Below are positions 55,877-64,000 of a stretch of 64,000 nt of DNA, in pieces (the first letter of the stretch is position 1; each line of letters starts with the position of its first letter). Where the stretch lies: NCBI RefSeq assembly GCF_004136575.1, contig NZ_NOIQ01000007.1:1-64000 (forward strand). Reading direction: 5' to 3'. Under the pieces are notes generated by a model that worked only from the letters and a program-made list of their open reading frames with translations, was not told where the DNA came from and did not search any database. Position numbers and translations under genes: made by a program. Source of the stretch: Rothia koreensis (lineage in GTDB: Bacteria; Actinomycetota; Actinomycetes; Actinomycetales; Micrococcaceae).

Positions 55877-56086
55877 CGGTTCGTCCTTCCCTGGAGGTGC
55901 TTAAGTTGTCAGTCGCCCCGTGTGTACTGGAACTACGGCTCGGGCGACAACGGTCATCGTGCAGTCGCCCGTTCGGATGCGCTTGGTGAAAGTCGCACCG
56001 TGAGGAGTCCTCCCCGGAGGGAAGGCGCTCCGGCCGGTACAACCGATTTTCTTTACCCCTCAGGCTAAGCCAGAGGAAGTGGCAAA

Positions 56087-56102
56087 TCAAACATGTGTTC
56101 TA
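56087..56102 (-). promoter_or_regulatory. LexA box overlapping the lexA -35
   Basis: TCAAACATGTGTTCTA matches TCGAAC-N4-GTTCGA at 10 of 12 positions. It overlaps the -35 hexamer of the lexA promoter, so it fits autorepression. Confidence 0.7.
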
Positions 56103-56149
56103 TTTTTCTCGACAGTGTTCGAAGACTTTGGTAGAACAGACGTACGAAC

Positions 56150-56165
56150 TCGAACACCAGTTCGA
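56150..56165 (+). promoter_or_regulatory. LexA box upstream of the LysM gene
   Basis: TCGAACACCAGTTCGA is a perfect match to the palindromic actinobacterial SOS box. It lies 39 bases before the LysM protein start, just downstream of the candidate promoter. Confidence 0.9.
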
Positions 56166-56203
56166 ATAATCATCACTCTCGCCGAATACGAAGGGATCTT
56201 CGC

Positions 56204-56593
56204 ATGAGCACGTTTACTCAGACCACAAGCCGCGACGCGGAATGGATCCGTCACGTGGGGACCGCTCGTGTTCGAACCTCGCGCATCTCGCTGACTCGCC
56301 GAGGCCGTTTCGTGTTCTTCGGAGTGCCGGTGCTCTCCGCCGTCGTCGTCGTCGCGGTGGCTCTCATGATGTTCCTCGTGCCCGGCACCGCGCAGGCGGG
56401 TACGGAGAGTGCCGCCTCGACCACGCAGTCCATTGTCGTCGGCAGCGGGGACACGCTGTGGGACATCGCTCGGGACGTGGACTCCAGTGCGGATGTTCGA
56501 GTGACCATGGACAAGATCAACGATCTGAACGATCTGGGCAGCGGGCAGGTTACTCCCGGACAGCGTCTTATTGTCCCGATAATTTCGGAGTGA
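56204..56593 (+). CDS. SOS-controlled LysM membrane protein, probable division inhibitor (ChiZ/DivS/YneA-like)
   Basis: 129 residues. A short basic cytoplasmic N-terminus precedes one membrane segment (about 45-65) and an extracytoplasmic LysM domain (IVVGSGDTLWDIARDV to VTPGQRLIVP). Genes with this structure lie divergent to lexA in mycobacteria (Rv2719c/ChiZ), corynebacteria (divS) and bacilli (yneA) and delay division during DNA damage. A perfect LexA box upstream supports the same role here. An AAGGGATC ribosome site is present. Confidence 0.85.
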   Translation: MSTFTQTTSRDAEWIRHVGTARVRTSRISLTRRGRFVFFGVPVLSAVVVVAVALMMFLVPGTAQAGTESAASTTQSIVVGSGDTLWDIARDVDSSADVRVTMDKINDLNDLGSGQVTPGQRLIVPIISE

Positions 56594-56619
56594 GGATCGG
56601 CGGTCCTTAGCATAGTGGG

Positions 56620-57747
56620 GTGACTGACTCATTGGACGCGCTGAACAACCTGCCCCTCCGGGACGACCTTCGCGGTCGGTCCCCTTACGGTGCTCCCATG
56701 CTCGAGGTGCCGTACGCGTTGAACGTCAACGAAAACACGCATCCGATGCCGACCGAGGTTGTGGAGGCGGTGACCGAAGGAGTGCGAGAAGCGGCTCGTT
56801 CGCTCAACCGTTATCCGGACCGTGATTTCACGGAGCTCCGTTCAGAACTCGCCGCGTTCGTGGGACACGGCCTCGACCAGAACAATCTGTGGGCGGCCAA
56901 TGGGTCGAACGAAATTCTCCAGCAGATCCTGCAAGTTTTCGGGGGACCGGGACGCCGGCTCATGAGTTTCGTTCCTACGTATTCGATGTATCCGCTCTTG
57001 GCTTCGGGGACCAACACCGAGTTTGTGGCGGGGGAAAGGGCCGAGGACTTCTCGCTGTCTCCCGAATCCGCGGCACGTCAGGTCGCCGACCAGCAGCCGG
57101 CCATCACGATCCTCTGCTCCCCGAACAATCCGACCGGCACGGCTCTCGACCCCGAGGTCGTCGAGGCCGTGTACGACGCCGCGACATCCTTCGACGGAAT
57201 CGTCGTGGTCGATGAAGCCTACGCTGAGTTCGCGAGAGACCCCGACCGGACGGCGCTCAGGTTGTTGCCGGGGCGCGAACGACTCATCGTCAGCCGAACC
57301 ATGAGCAAGGCATTCGCCCTTGCGGGCGCCAGGATCGGGTACTTCGCGGCGGCTCCTGCCGTGGTGGATGCGATCAAGCTGGTCAGGCTCCCGTACCACT
57401 TGTCCGCCGTCACACAGGCCACGGCATTGGCCGCCCTGCGTTACCGCGGGAGGCTTCTGGCCAACGTGGAGGACATCAAGAAGCAGAGGGACCGCATCGT
57501 CGAGCACTTGCGGGACCTGGGCTTGAGTCCCGCGTCCTCGGATTCGAATTTCGTCTTCTTCGGCGGGGTGGGAGACAGCCACGGACTGTGGCAGGACCTT
57601 CTGGAGGACGGCGTCCTGATTCGCGACGTCGGAATTCCGGGGCATCTGCGCGTCACGGCGGGGACCGAGGAAGAAACCACCGCTTTTCTCGATAGTCTGG
57701 ACAGGCACATCGAGCGGCGGCGGGACCTGGACCCCGCCGGCACCTGA
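56620..57747 (+). CDS. hisC: Histidinol-phosphate aminotransferase
   Basis: A 375-residue class II aminotransferase. It has [11 protein letters not shown] near the N-terminus, [31 protein letters not shown], and the PLP Lys in [17 protein letters not shown]. It transfers an amino group from Glu to imidazole acetol phosphate. The GTG start lies 6 bases after a TAGCAT -10 box with no ribosome site, suggesting a leaderless transcript. It heads hisC-hisB-hisH-priA. Confidence 0.95.
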   Translation: MTDSLDALNNLPLRDDLRGRSPYGAPMLEVPYALNVNENTHPMPTEVVEAVTEGVREAARSLNRYPDRDFTELRSELAAFVGHGLDQNNLWAANGSNEILQQILQVFGGPGRRLMSFVPTYSMYPLLASGTNTEFVAGERAEDFSLSPESAARQVADQQPAITILCSPNNPTGTALDPEVVEAVYDAATSFDGIVVVDEAYAEFARDPDRTALRLLPGRERLIVSRTMSKAFALAGARIGYFAAAPAVVDAIKLVRLPYHLSAVTQATALAALRYRGRLLANVEDIKKQRDRIVEHLRDLGLSPASSDSNFVFFGGVGDSHGLWQDLLEDGVLIRDVGIPGHLRVTAGTEEETTAFLDSLDRHIERRRDLDPAGT

Positions 57748-57805
57748 GACTTTCGGAACCGAGCCAGACAGTGAGGGCCCGAGCCCTCTCGACCGCAGGA
57801 GAGTC

Positions 57806-58420
57806 ATGACGACCCCATCATCGGCCCGCACGGCCAGCATGAGCCGCGAAACCAGCGAATCCAAGGTTTCCGTCGACATCAACCTGGACGGAACCGGGCG
57901 GTCCCGTATCGAGACGACCGTGCCGTTCTACGATCACATGCTCACGGCGCTGTCCAAGCATTCCCTGATCGACCTGGACATTCGATGCTCGGGCGATACC
58001 CACGTGGACGTGCACCACACCGTGGAGGATACGGCTATCGTCCTGGGTGAGGCCTTGAAGGAAGCTCTGGGGGACAAGAGCGGAATCCGTCGGTTCGGTC
58101 AAGCCGCGGTGCCTCTTGATGAAGCGCTGGCCCGAGCGGTCGTGGATATTTCCGGCCGTCCATTCCTCGTGCACACGGGGGAGCCGGAAGGCTTTGAATT
58201 TCACCTGATTGGCGGGCACTTCACCGGTTCCATGGTGCGCCACGTCCTGGAAGCCCTGTCCTTCCACGCGGGGATCTGCTTGCACATGAATGTCGTCTCC
58301 GGCAGGGATCCCCACCACATTGCGGAGGCCGAGTTCAAAGCCTTGGCCCGCGCGCTGCGCGAGGCCGTGGAGTCGGACCCGCGAGTCGAGGGCATCCCTT
58401 CCACGAAGGGGGCCCTGTAA
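57806..58420 (+). CDS. hisB: Imidazoleglycerol-phosphate dehydratase
   Basis: A 204-residue mono-functional HisB. The metal-binding repeats are visible in [15 protein letters not shown] with [17 protein letters not shown], and in [20 protein letters not shown] with [18 protein letters not shown]. It dehydrates IGP to imidazole acetol phosphate. GCAGGAGAGTC precedes the ATG. hisH starts immediately after the stop. Confidence 0.97.
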   Translation: MTTPSSARTASMSRETSESKVSVDINLDGTGRSRIETTVPFYDHMLTALSKHSLIDLDIRCSGDTHVDVHHTVEDTAIVLGEALKEALGDKSGIRRFGQAAVPLDEALARAVVDISGRPFLVHTGEPEGFEFHLIGGHFTGSMVRHVLEALSFHAGICLHMNVVSGRDPHHIAEAEFKALARALREAVESDPRVEGIPSTKGAL

Positions 58421-59182
58421 ATGGTGTCCGGACCAGCGAAGGATTCGTACGAGCAGGCTGAGAGCTCGCGCCCGACCGTGACCGTTCTCGACTACGGGGC
58501 CGGTAACGTCCGTTCCGCCGTGCGTGCATTGGAGGCCGCTGGTGCCGACGTCGTCCTGTCTCGGTCGGAGTCCGACGTCCTCGGGGCCGACGGTCTTGTG
58601 GTCCCCGGGGTCGGCGCCTTCTCGGCAGTCATGAGCGCTCTCAGAGCGGCTGACGCACCCAGAATGATCGGGCGCCGAATCGCCGGCGGGCGTCCCGTCC
58701 TCGGCATCTGCGTGGGTCTCCAAGTGTTCTTCGAGCACGGGTCCGAGCATGGGCAGGAGACCGACGGCTTGGGGGAGTGGCCCGGCCGAGTGGAGCGACT
58801 GCGGTCCGACGTCGTGCCCCACATGGGATGGAACTCGGTCCAGCCGCCGGAGGGCAGTACTCTGTTCCGCGGTGTGGAGGACGAAAGGTTCTATTTCGTC
58901 CATTCCTATGGGGTCCAGGAATGGGACTTCGACCAGACCATCGAAGCCATGAAGCCTCCGCAGGTCACCTGGTCCGATCATGGTGGACCGTTCATCGCGG
59001 CCGTCGAGAACGGCCCGTTGTCTGCGACGCAATTCCATCCCGAAAAGTCCTCGGCGGCCGGCCTTCAGCTGTTGCGGAACTGGCTGGGCACCCTTCCGCG
59101 CGCCGGGCGGCTCGAAACCGCCGGCGCGAAGGTCGACCTCGAACATCAGGACATCGACCCGAGAGGACGTGACCCGCGGTGA
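58421..59182 (+). CDS. hisH: Imidazole glycerol phosphate synthase, glutaminase subunit
   Basis: A 253-residue class I glutamine amidotransferase. The nucleophile is in [13 protein letters not shown], and the His-Glu pair in [10 protein letters not shown]. It supplies ammonia to HisF; hisF is not in the window. About 18 residues precede the fold and about 25 follow it, beyond the usual 200-210. The stop overlaps the next small ORF (GTGA). Confidence 0.95.
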   Translation: MVSGPAKDSYEQAESSRPTVTVLDYGAGNVRSAVRALEAAGADVVLSRSESDVLGADGLVVPGVGAFSAVMSALRAADAPRMIGRRIAGGRPVLGICVGLQVFFEHGSEHGQETDGLGEWPGRVERLRSDVVPHMGWNSVQPPEGSTLFRGVEDERFYFVHSYGVQEWDFDQTIEAMKPPQVTWSDHGGPFIAAVENGPLSATQFHPEKSSAAGLQLLRNWLGTLPRAGRLETAGAKVDLEHQDIDPRGRDPR

Positions 59183-59346
59183 GCCCCATAGTCTCAGGAC
59201 TGCTGCTCATGACCTTCGGCGCCTTCCTCGCCGGAGGTGCCATTTCCTTCCGCAGGCAGAAGATCACCGTCATCGCCCAGCTCGTCCTCTGGGTGCTCGC
59301 GGTCGCCTTCTTCGCCTATGGCTTTTACGTGACAACTCTGGATTAG
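59179..59346 (+). CDS. Small membrane protein between hisH and priA
   Basis: A 55-residue frame starting with GTG that overlaps the hisH stop by 4 bases and ends with TAG 15 bases before the priA ATG. It has two hydrophobic stretches ([17 protein letters not shown], and [18 protein letters not shown]) separated by a basic loop FRRQKIT. The overlap and the tight fit between two genes favour a real gene. Function unknown. Confidence 0.6.
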   Translation: MSPIVSGLLLMTFGAFLAGGAISFRRQKITVIAQLVLWVLAVAFFAYGFYVTTLD

Positions 59347-59361
59347 AGGGGACCACTTCGC

Positions 59362-60108
59362 ATGACAACCAACGAAAGACTCGAGCTTCTTCCTGCTGTG
59401 GACGTAGCCGACGGCCAGGCCGTGCGGCTCGTGCAGGGCGAGGCCGGATCGGAAACGGGCTACGGCGACCCGGTCGAGGCCGCCCTGGCCTGGCAGGAGG
59501 CCGGGGCCGAGTGGCTCCACCTGGTCGATTTGGACGCCGCGTTCGGCCGAGGCAACAACGCAGACGTGCTTCGCCGCGTGTCCCAGTCGCTGGACCTCAA
59601 GATCGAGATGTCCGGCGGGATTCGCGACGACGAGTCACTCGAGCGAGCCCTGGCCCTCGAACCTGCGCGTATCAACCTCGGAACGGCCGCGTTGGAGAAC
59701 CCCGAGTGGACCAAGCGGGTCATCGCCGAACATGGCGACGTCATCGCCGTGGGCCTCGACGTGCGGGGAACCACGTTGGCGGCGCGCGGGTGGACGCAAG
59801 CGGGCGGCGATCTCTGGGAGGTCCTCGATCGGCTCAACGACGACGGGTGCGCCCGTTACGTGGTCACGGACGTGACGAAGGATGGGACGTTGCAGGGTCC
59901 CAACACCGAACTTCTCGCCGAGGTGGCCCGTCGCACCGACAAGCCGGTGGTTGCCTCCGGCGGCATCTCCTCCCTGCAGGACATCGAGTCCCTGCGCACG
60001 ATGGTTCCCCACGGTGTCGAGGGCACCATCGTGGGCAAGGCCCTCTACGCAGGGAAGTTCACGCTCGCCGAGGCCCTCGACGTCGCCGGGCGTCCGGAGC
60101 GCCCATGA
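59362..60108 (+). CDS. priA: Phosphoribosyl isomerase A (HisA/PriA type)
   Basis: A 248-residue (beta/alpha)8 isomerase. The N-terminal Asp is in [63 protein letters not shown] and VASGGISS follow. The ARGWxxxGGDLW segment is typical of actinobacterial PriA, which serves both histidine (ProFAR) and tryptophan (PRA) synthesis. The dual role is inferred. The stop overlaps the sseB start (ATGA). Confidence 0.92.
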   Translation: MTTNERLELLPAVDVADGQAVRLVQGEAGSETGYGDPVEAALAWQEAGAEWLHLVDLDAAFGRGNNADVLRRVSQSLDLKIEMSGGIRDDESLERALALEPARINLGTAALENPEWTKRVIAEHGDVIAVGLDVRGTTLAARGWTQAGGDLWEVLDRLNDDGCARYVVTDVTKDGTLQGPNTELLAEVARRTDKPVVASGGISSLQDIESLRTMVPHGVEGTIVGKALYAGKFTLAEALDVAGRPERP

Positions 60109-60962
60109 CCGGCAAGAAGGATCTGCCCGCCCACATTCGCGCCCAGCTCGCGAGTGCAGGGCGGTCGACGGACACCGGGGGACAGCCCTGGGAGGGCCGA
60201 AACCTGGGGGAAGGGACCTCCCACACCCACGCGTATCCTTCCGACGACGGGTTGACGCCCGCAGACCTCGACGCCGCCCTCGGCCGTTTCGCGCGCGGGG
60301 AGGCTCCGGAGGAGGTCGTCGTCGACGCCCTCGCGAACGTGCGGCTGTTTGCGCCGGTGGTCGCAGAGCTGTCCCAATCCCACGTCACCGAGGAAGGGCT
60401 TGTCTCCGACAAGGAGTCGGACATGGCGCTGGTCAGCATCCAGGCCCCGGACGGACGCAAGGCCCTGCCCGTGTTCTCCAATGTGGAGGACCTGACTTCC
60501 TGGCATGATCAGGCCCGCCCCGTGGCCGCGGACTCCAGAAAAATGGCGCTCTCCGCGGTCGAGGACGAGAACCAGCTGCTTGTGCTGAACCCGGGCTCGG
60601 CACTGACCTTCGTGGTTCGCAGGCCGGCCCTGTGGGCCATCGCCAAAGGTACCAGGTGGCGTCCCGCCTACTCCGATCCCGAAGTGCTCGAGGCGTTGCA
60701 GGAATGCGGGGAGCCGGACCCGTCCGTTATGTCGGTCACCATGGCTCCCGGACGAGGAGTGGGCTGCCGCGATGCCGAAGGCCACCTCCTCCCCGGCGGA
60801 GGGCCGGGGCCGGAGCTGAGCGTCGAACTCACGATTCGCCCCGGACTGGACCAGAGGGAACTCGACACGGCGGTCGAAGAATTCCAGAAACGCTTTTCGG
60901 CCCATCAGACCCTTGCGGATCGGGTCGATTCGGCTGACATTCGTCTGCGAGCCGGATCCTGA
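60105..60962 (+). CDS. SseB family protein
   Basis: 285 residues. The middle holds an SseB-like domain: [32 protein letters not shown] and [21 protein letters not shown] low-complexity N-terminus of about 60 residues precedes it. SseB-type proteins lie downstream of hisA in many Actinobacteria; their role is not established. The ATG overlaps the end of priA. Confidence 0.8.
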   Translation: MTGKKDLPAHIRAQLASAGRSTDTGGQPWEGRNLGEGTSHTHAYPSDDGLTPADLDAALGRFARGEAPEEVVVDALANVRLFAPVVAELSQSHVTEEGLVSDKESDMALVSIQAPDGRKALPVFSNVEDLTSWHDQARPVAADSRKMALSAVEDENQLLVLNPGSALTFVVRRPALWAIAKGTRWRPAYSDPEVLEALQECGEPDPSVMSVTMAPGRGVGCRDAEGHLLPGGGPGPELSVELTIRPGLDQRELDTAVEEFQKRFSAHQTLADRVDSADIRLRAGS

Positions 60963-60968
60963 CGGCCG

Positions 60969-60990
60969 CCCCGGCTCGGCCGAGCCGGGG
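60969..60990. terminator. Palindromic bidirectional terminator
   Basis: A perfect 22-base GC palindrome, CCCCGGCTCGG followed by its reverse complement, lies in the 39-base gap between the convergent SseB and DUF1844 genes. Confidence 0.75.
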
Positions 60991-61001
60991 ATCGGCGTCG
61001 C

Positions 61002-61463
61002 TCAGAAGACGGGGCCGGTGAATTTTTCTCCGGGGCCCTGACCCGGTGCGTCCGGGGAGATGGATGCCTCGCGGAAAGCCAGTTGCAAGGAGCGGAGGCC
61101 ATCGCGCAGGGGACCAGCATGCTGGGACCCGATTTCAGGGGCCGCCGCCGTGACCAGTCCGGCCAACGCCGTGATGAGCTTCCGAGCCTCGTCGAGATCC
61201 TTGACGTCGTCCGCATCTTCTTCGGCAGCCAAACCGCATTTCACGGCCGCGGCACTCATCATGTGCACCGCGGAGGTGGTGATGACCTCAACGGCCGCGA
61301 CGTCGGCGATATCGCGCATTTGCTGCCCGATGGCTTCGACCTCCTCGGGCGTAGGTTCTGAGGCCGACGGGTTGTGCGCTGCCGCGACGGACTCGTCGAA
61401 TCGGAAGGTCTCCCGCGAATTCGTATCGCGGCCGGAGTCCTGGGAAGAAGAATTGTTGGTCAT
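61002..61463 (-). CDS. DUF1844 domain protein
   Basis: 153 residues. The DUF1844 core is helical (ADVAAVEVITTSAVHMMSAA and DLDEARKLITALAGLVTAAA), flanked by disordered ends. It is commonly encoded divergent from infC in Actinobacteria; the function is unknown. ATG 61463 is preferred over ATG 61529. Confidence 0.82.
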   Translation of the reverse strand: MTNNSSSQDSGRDTNSRETFRFDESVAAAHNPSASEPTPEEVEAIGQQMRDIADVAAVEVITTSAVHMMSAAAVKCGLAAEEDADDVKDLDEARKLITALAGLVTAAAPEIGSQHAGPLRDGLRSLQLAFREASISPDAPGQGPGEKFTGPVF

Positions 61464-61768
61464 GAGTCCAGCTTCCCACAGGGGCACGGTGATCGGGCCT
61501 CCCGTGACGGGGTTTGTCATGAACACCACTGGGAGCGGACCTGCCCATGGTGTATAGTGGTCAGCAGTTTCAAGCGGAGCTGAGCTCCCACCCGCGCCAA
61601 TCCCTCGGATTGCCGGGTTGTGTCACGATTTCGTGGACTCACCTCATTATTGGGTGAGGACTGTTCGTATCGTGGTTCAGCCTCCGTTTGAAAGCAACGG
61701 GGGCTTTTTTGTTGCCGTTGCAGTCATCAACAACCTATGGGGAAACCCGCTGACTACAGGAGTGCCAC
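61464..61768 (+). promoter_or_regulatory. infC promoter and structured leader (probable transcription attenuator)
   Basis: A TATAGT -10 (61553-61558) predicts a start near 61565 and a leader of about 200 nt. The leader holds hairpins CAATCC/GGATTG, CACGA/CGTG and CTCACC/GGTGAG, and then an intrinsic terminator (61679-61712). The very 5' segment 61568-61579 (TTTCAAGCGGAG) is complementary, with one G-U pair, to 61682-61693 (CTCCGTTTGAAA), the left arm and loop of that terminator. The two pairings exclude each other, the geometry of an anti-terminator/terminator switch as in L20-controlled infC operons. Confidence 0.7.
61679..61712 (+). terminator. Leader terminator of the infC operon
   Basis: AGCCTCCGTT (61679-61688) pairs with AACGGGGGCT (61696-61705) with one G-U pair, followed by a run of six T's counted from 61705. 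It lies 57 bases before the infC start. Confidence 0.8.
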
Positions 61769-62482
61769 ATTAGCGATCCACGTATCAATGACCGTATCCG
61801 CGTCCCGGAAGTCCGCCTGGTAGGCCCAAGCGGCGAACAGGTTGGGATTGTCCGCGTAGAAGACGCCCTGCGTCTGGCGCGCGAATCGGATCTTGATCTG
61901 GTCGAGGTAGCACCGTCCGCCAAGCCGCCGGTATGCAAGCTCATGGACTTCGGCAAGTACAAGTACGAGGCCGCGGTCAAGGCTCGCGAATCCCGGCGGA
62001 ACCAGACGAACACGGTGCTCAAGGAAATCCGTTTCCGGCTGAAGATCGATGACCACGACTACGAGACCAAGGTGGGACACGCCAAGCGTTTCCTCTCCGC
62101 CGGTGACAAGGTCAAGGCCATGATTCAGTTCCGCGGCCGCGAGCAGCAGCGTCCCGAGATGGGGGTCCGTCTCCTGGAACGCATGGCCGATGACCTGGCA
62201 GAGGTGGGGACCGTGGAGTCCAACCCCCGTCAGGACGGCCGCAATATGGTCATGGTCCTCGGTCCGTTGCGCAACAAGGCCGAAAGCCGTGCGCAGGCGC
62301 GCCGTGAACAGAAGAACCAGCAGGGTGGTGGCCGCAAATCGCGCGAGCGAGTGGACACCAAGACTGCCGAGCCGGTCACCAACAGCATGGCCGACGCCAT
62401 GCCTTCCGAGCTCAAAGAGCAAGCTAAGGGACAGGAGAGCGGAACTTCGGCCGAGCCGAAGACCGATTCCTCCAACGAATGA
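61769..62482 (+). CDS. infC: Translation initiation factor IF-3, AUU start
   Basis: 237 residues. The frame begins with ATT at 61769, followed by [18 protein letters not shown], the conserved IF-3 N-terminus. AGGAG (61758-61762) sits 6 bases upstream, and no ATG or GTG fits. Infrequent AUU starts are the classical device by which IF-3 limits its own synthesis. [16 protein letters not shown] ends the N-domain; the C-domain includes [15 protein letters not shown] tail of about 55 charged, low-complexity residues follows. The first ATG (61943) would delete the N-terminal domain. Confidence 0.95.
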   Translation: MSDPRINDRIRVPEVRLVGPSGEQVGIVRVEDALRLARESDLDLVEVAPSAKPPVCKLMDFGKYKYEAAVKARESRRNQTNTVLKEIRFRLKIDDHDYETKVGHAKRFLSAGDKVKAMIQFRGREQQRPEMGVRLLERMADDLAEVGTVESNPRQDGRNMVMVLGPLRNKAESRAQARREQKNQQGGGRKSRERVDTKTAEPVTNSMADAMPSELKEQAKGQESGTSAEPKTDSSNE

Positions 62483-62629
62483 CCCGGTGCCAACCGGTCG
62501 GTCGCAGGACCGGACCAGGTTGCCCGCGGCTGGATCCCCGTCAGCAGCGGCCTGAACGGTCGTTGCAAGTCCGACCCCGTGCGCTTCCTGATGAGCGTGT
62601 CGGGAGAAAACGTAAGGAGAACGGCTGAT

Positions 62630-62824
62630 ATGCCGAAGCAGAAGACTCACTCGGGTGCCAAGAAGCGCTTCAAGCTGACCGGCACGGGCAAGGTGAAGCG
62701 CCAGCAGGCGAACCGCCGCCACTACTTGGAGCACAAGTCCTCCCGTCTGACCCGTCGCCTCGCGAGCGACCAGATCGTCACGGGCGGTCAGTCCAAGGTC
62801 ATCAAGAAGATGCTGACCAAGTAG
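62630..62824 (+). CDS. rpmI: 50S ribosomal protein L35
   Basis: A 64-residue L35: [20 protein letters not shown], then [14 protein letters not shown]. The ATG follows AAGGAGAACGGCTGAT. It is second in infC-rpmI-rplT; the 147-base gap after infC shows no gene. Confidence 0.97.
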   Translation: MPKQKTHSGAKKRFKLTGTGKVKRQQANRRHYLEHKSSRLTRRLASDQIVTGGQSKVIKKMLTK

Positions 62825-62909
62825 TCACTCGTCCCGATCGGCTGATGCCGTTCCGCCAACATTTTTGGACCGCCCGGGTGCGGTTCGCAGAACAGATAGG
62901 AGTGCACAA

Positions 62910-63290
62910 GTGGCACGTGTGAAGAGGGCGGTCAACGCCCACAAGAAGCGTCGTACGACCCTGGACCGCGCGTCCGGCTACCGCGGTCAGCGCTCGCGGC
63001 TCTACCGCAAGGCCAAGGAGCAGGTCACCCACTCGTTCGTATACAACTACGATCACCGCCGCAAGAGGAAGGGCGACTTCCGCCGGCTCTGGATCCAGCG
63101 CATCAACGCCGCTGCTCGCGCGGAGGGCCTGACCTACAACCGTTTCATCCAGGGCCTCAAGGCCGCTGAGGTCGAGGTCGACCGCCGCATGCTCTCCGAG
63201 TTGGCCGTCAACGAGCCGACCGCGTTCAAGGCACTCGTCGACATCGCCAAGAACAACCTCCCCGAGGACACCTCCGCCAAGGCTGCCTGA
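62910..63290 (+). CDS. rplT: 50S ribosomal protein L20
   Basis: A 126-residue L20 with the basic N-terminus [20 protein letters not shown] and [17 protein letters not shown]. The GTG start is set by TAGGAGTGCACAA. In Firmicutes and E. coli, L20 represses its own operon through the leader RNA, so it is the likely ligand of the structure upstream of infC. Confidence 0.97.
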   Translation: MARVKRAVNAHKKRRTTLDRASGYRGQRSRLYRKAKEQVTHSFVYNYDHRRKRKGDFRRLWIQRINAAARAEGLTYNRFIQGLKAAEVEVDRRMLSELAVNEPTAFKALVDIAKNNLPEDTSAKAA

Positions 63291-63315
63291 AGTCTGGCGC
63301 CTCGACTCGAGGAAT

Positions 63316-63372
63316 AGACGCCGCCGCACCCACCCGGTCGTTCAGCGACCCGGTGACGGTGCGGCGGCGTCT
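63316..63372 (+). terminator. Terminator of the infC-rpmI-rplT operon
   Basis: AGACGCCGCCGCACC (63316-63330) is a perfect 15-base inverted repeat with 63358-63372, around a 27-base loop that holds its own weaker repeat. TTCGTCT follows. Confidence 0.85.
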
Positions 63373-63433
63373 TTCGTCTCCACACCTCTGTCACCGCAAC
63401 GGACGGAGAACCGGCGTCGGGTAGCCTGACACG

Positions 63434-64000
63434 GTGGATACTTTCGAATTGCTCTCTCGCGAACGAACGCTGATCAACCCACGTGCCGATCGCGTCAAGG
63501 ACGTCGCGGCACTCGCGCGTTCCAGGGCTCGAGCCAAGACCGGACTCTTCGTGGTGGAAGGGCCGCAAGGGGTCCGCGAGGCGTTGGCCGCTCACCGCGA
63601 CCGGCCGATTCTGGACGCCGTCTACGTCACCGAAGCCGCGCTCGAGCGCCACCCTGATCTGAGCGATTCCATCGCGGCGGCCGCGGGGAGCGGTGCGCCG
63701 TCGACGTCGGGCAAACCGCGGAGACTCTTCGTGCGGCTCGTCTCGGACGAGGTCCTCGCGGCGATGTCGGACGCGCTGACACCCCAGGGCGTACTGGCCG
63801 TTGCTCACGGGCGGGAAGTTCTCGGCTCGGGGCCCTGGGCGTCGAACGTTGCCCCCGGACTGGTTTCCGCGATGGTTCGGGTCCAGGACCCGGGGAATGC
63901 CGGAACGCTCATTCGTGCATCGGATGCGGTCGGTGCGGATGCGGTTGTCACCACCAAGGGGAGCGTCGAGGTCCTGAATCCGAAAACCGTCCGGTCGACC
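63434..64000 (+). CDS. SpoU/TrmH-family RNA 2'-O-methyltransferase, 3' end cut
   Basis: 189 residues are visible and the frame runs off the window. An N-terminal substrate-binding domain (ALARSRARAKTGLFVVEGPQ) precedes the SpoU motif 1 segment VRVQDPGNAGTLIRASDAVG and the start of motif 2 (VEVLNPKTVRST). It methylates ribose 2'-OH in rRNA or tRNA; the position is not known. It starts with GTG at 63434, 6 bases after a TAGCCT -10 box, so probably leaderless. It follows rplT as in many Actinobacteria. Confidence 0.88.
   Translation, partial: MDTFELLSRERTLINPRADRVKDVAALARSRARAKTGLFVVEGPQGVREALAAHRDRPILDAVYVTEAALERHPDLSDSIAAAAGSGAPSTSGKPRRLFVRLVSDEVLAAMSDALTPQGVLAVAHGREVLGSGPWASNVAPGLVSAMVRVQDPGNAGTLIRASDAVGADAVVTTKGSVEVLNPKTVRST

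Larger units (their letters stand above)
55877..56203. promoter_or_regulatory. lexA-LysM divergent control region
   Basis: The 327-base gap carries the lexA promoter (TTGATT-N17-TAGCCT on the minus strand, 56090-56062), giving an unusually long leader of about 180 nt. It also carries a candidate LysM promoter (TCGACA-N17-TAGAAC, 56109-56137) and two LexA boxes. The lexA leader contains GC-rich repeats but no convincing gene. Confidence 0.65.

Noticed and set aside
56107-56122. A third LexA site ending in GTTCGA in the lexA-LysM gap
   Set aside because: Only the right half-site matches; the left half does not.
61943-62482. infC starting at its first ATG (61943)
   Set aside because: This would remove the conserved N-terminal domain; ATT 61769 with a good ribosome site restores a full IF-3.
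1-64000. CRISPR arrays, insertion sequences, prophage or integrative-element genes
   Set aside because: No regularly spaced repeats, transposase, integrase or phage structural proteins were recognised anywhere in the window.

Overview
The window is high-GC (roughly two-thirds G+C by eye) actinobacterial chromosome. The conserved blocks rpsO-pnp-M16 peptidase-dapB, dapA-rnj-ftsK-pgsA-cinA-clgR-recA-recX-miaB-miaA-dapF-hflX-lexA and his-infC-rpmI-rplT, together with DUF3046, DUF1844, a PriA-like HisA, TAnnnT -10 boxes and several apparently leaderless genes, point to Micrococcales, most likely Micrococcaceae (Kocuria/Rothia-like). That placement is inference from gene content; no marker phylogeny could be run.

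Layout. (1) 1-4.3 kb: the 3' part of a type III DNA methyltransferase, a small membrane protein, trans-aconitate methyltransferase, a PLP aminotransferase and an alkyladenine DNA glycosylase. (2) 4.4-8.8 kb: rpsO, pnp and an M16 zinc peptidase. (3) 8.8-12.6 kb: a probable cell-wall-peptide salvage cassette (DUF3870, DUF819 permease, L-Ala-D/L-Glu epimerase, secreted YkfC-like NlpC/P60 endopeptidase). (4) 12.7-31.2 kb: a catecholate siderophore locus of two divergent operons. One runs left (iroD/fes, entB, entA, entC). The other runs right (iroB, iroC, binding lipoprotein, permease, ATPase, entE, ArCP, entF-like NRPS). They are split by a promoter region with a DtxR/IdeR-like iron box. (5) 31.3-34.0 kb: a class A beta-lactamase-fold hydrolase and a membrane acyltransferase-SGNH protein. 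(6) 34.2-55 kb: DAP/lysine genes, RNase J, FtsK, PgsA, CinA, ClgR, RecA/RecX, MiaB/MiaA, DapF, HflX and a DinG-like helicase. (7) 55-56.6 kb: lexA divergent from a LysM protein, with two SOS boxes. (8) 56.6-61 kb: hisC-hisB-hisH-small ORF-priA-sseB. (9) 61-64 kb: DUF1844, then infC-rpmI-rplT behind a structured leader, and the start of a SpoU-family rRNA methyltransferase.

How the genes work together. The siderophore locus encodes 2,3-dihydroxybenzoate synthesis (EntC, EntB, EntA), its activation and loading (EntE, free ArCP), and assembly with serine on a C-A-T-TE synthetase. It also encodes glycosylation (IroB-like), export (a fused IroC-like ABC transporter), ferric-siderophore import (binding protein, permease, ATPase) and intracellular hydrolysis (Fes/IroD-like). 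This is the gene set of a salmochelin-type, glucosylated enterobactin-like siderophore in a Gram-positive background. The roughly 25 kb between the M16 peptidase and dapB looks like an accessory insertion in a conserved block.

No tRNA, rRNA, CRISPR array, insertion sequence, integrase or phage gene was recognised. The first and last genes are cut by the window ends.
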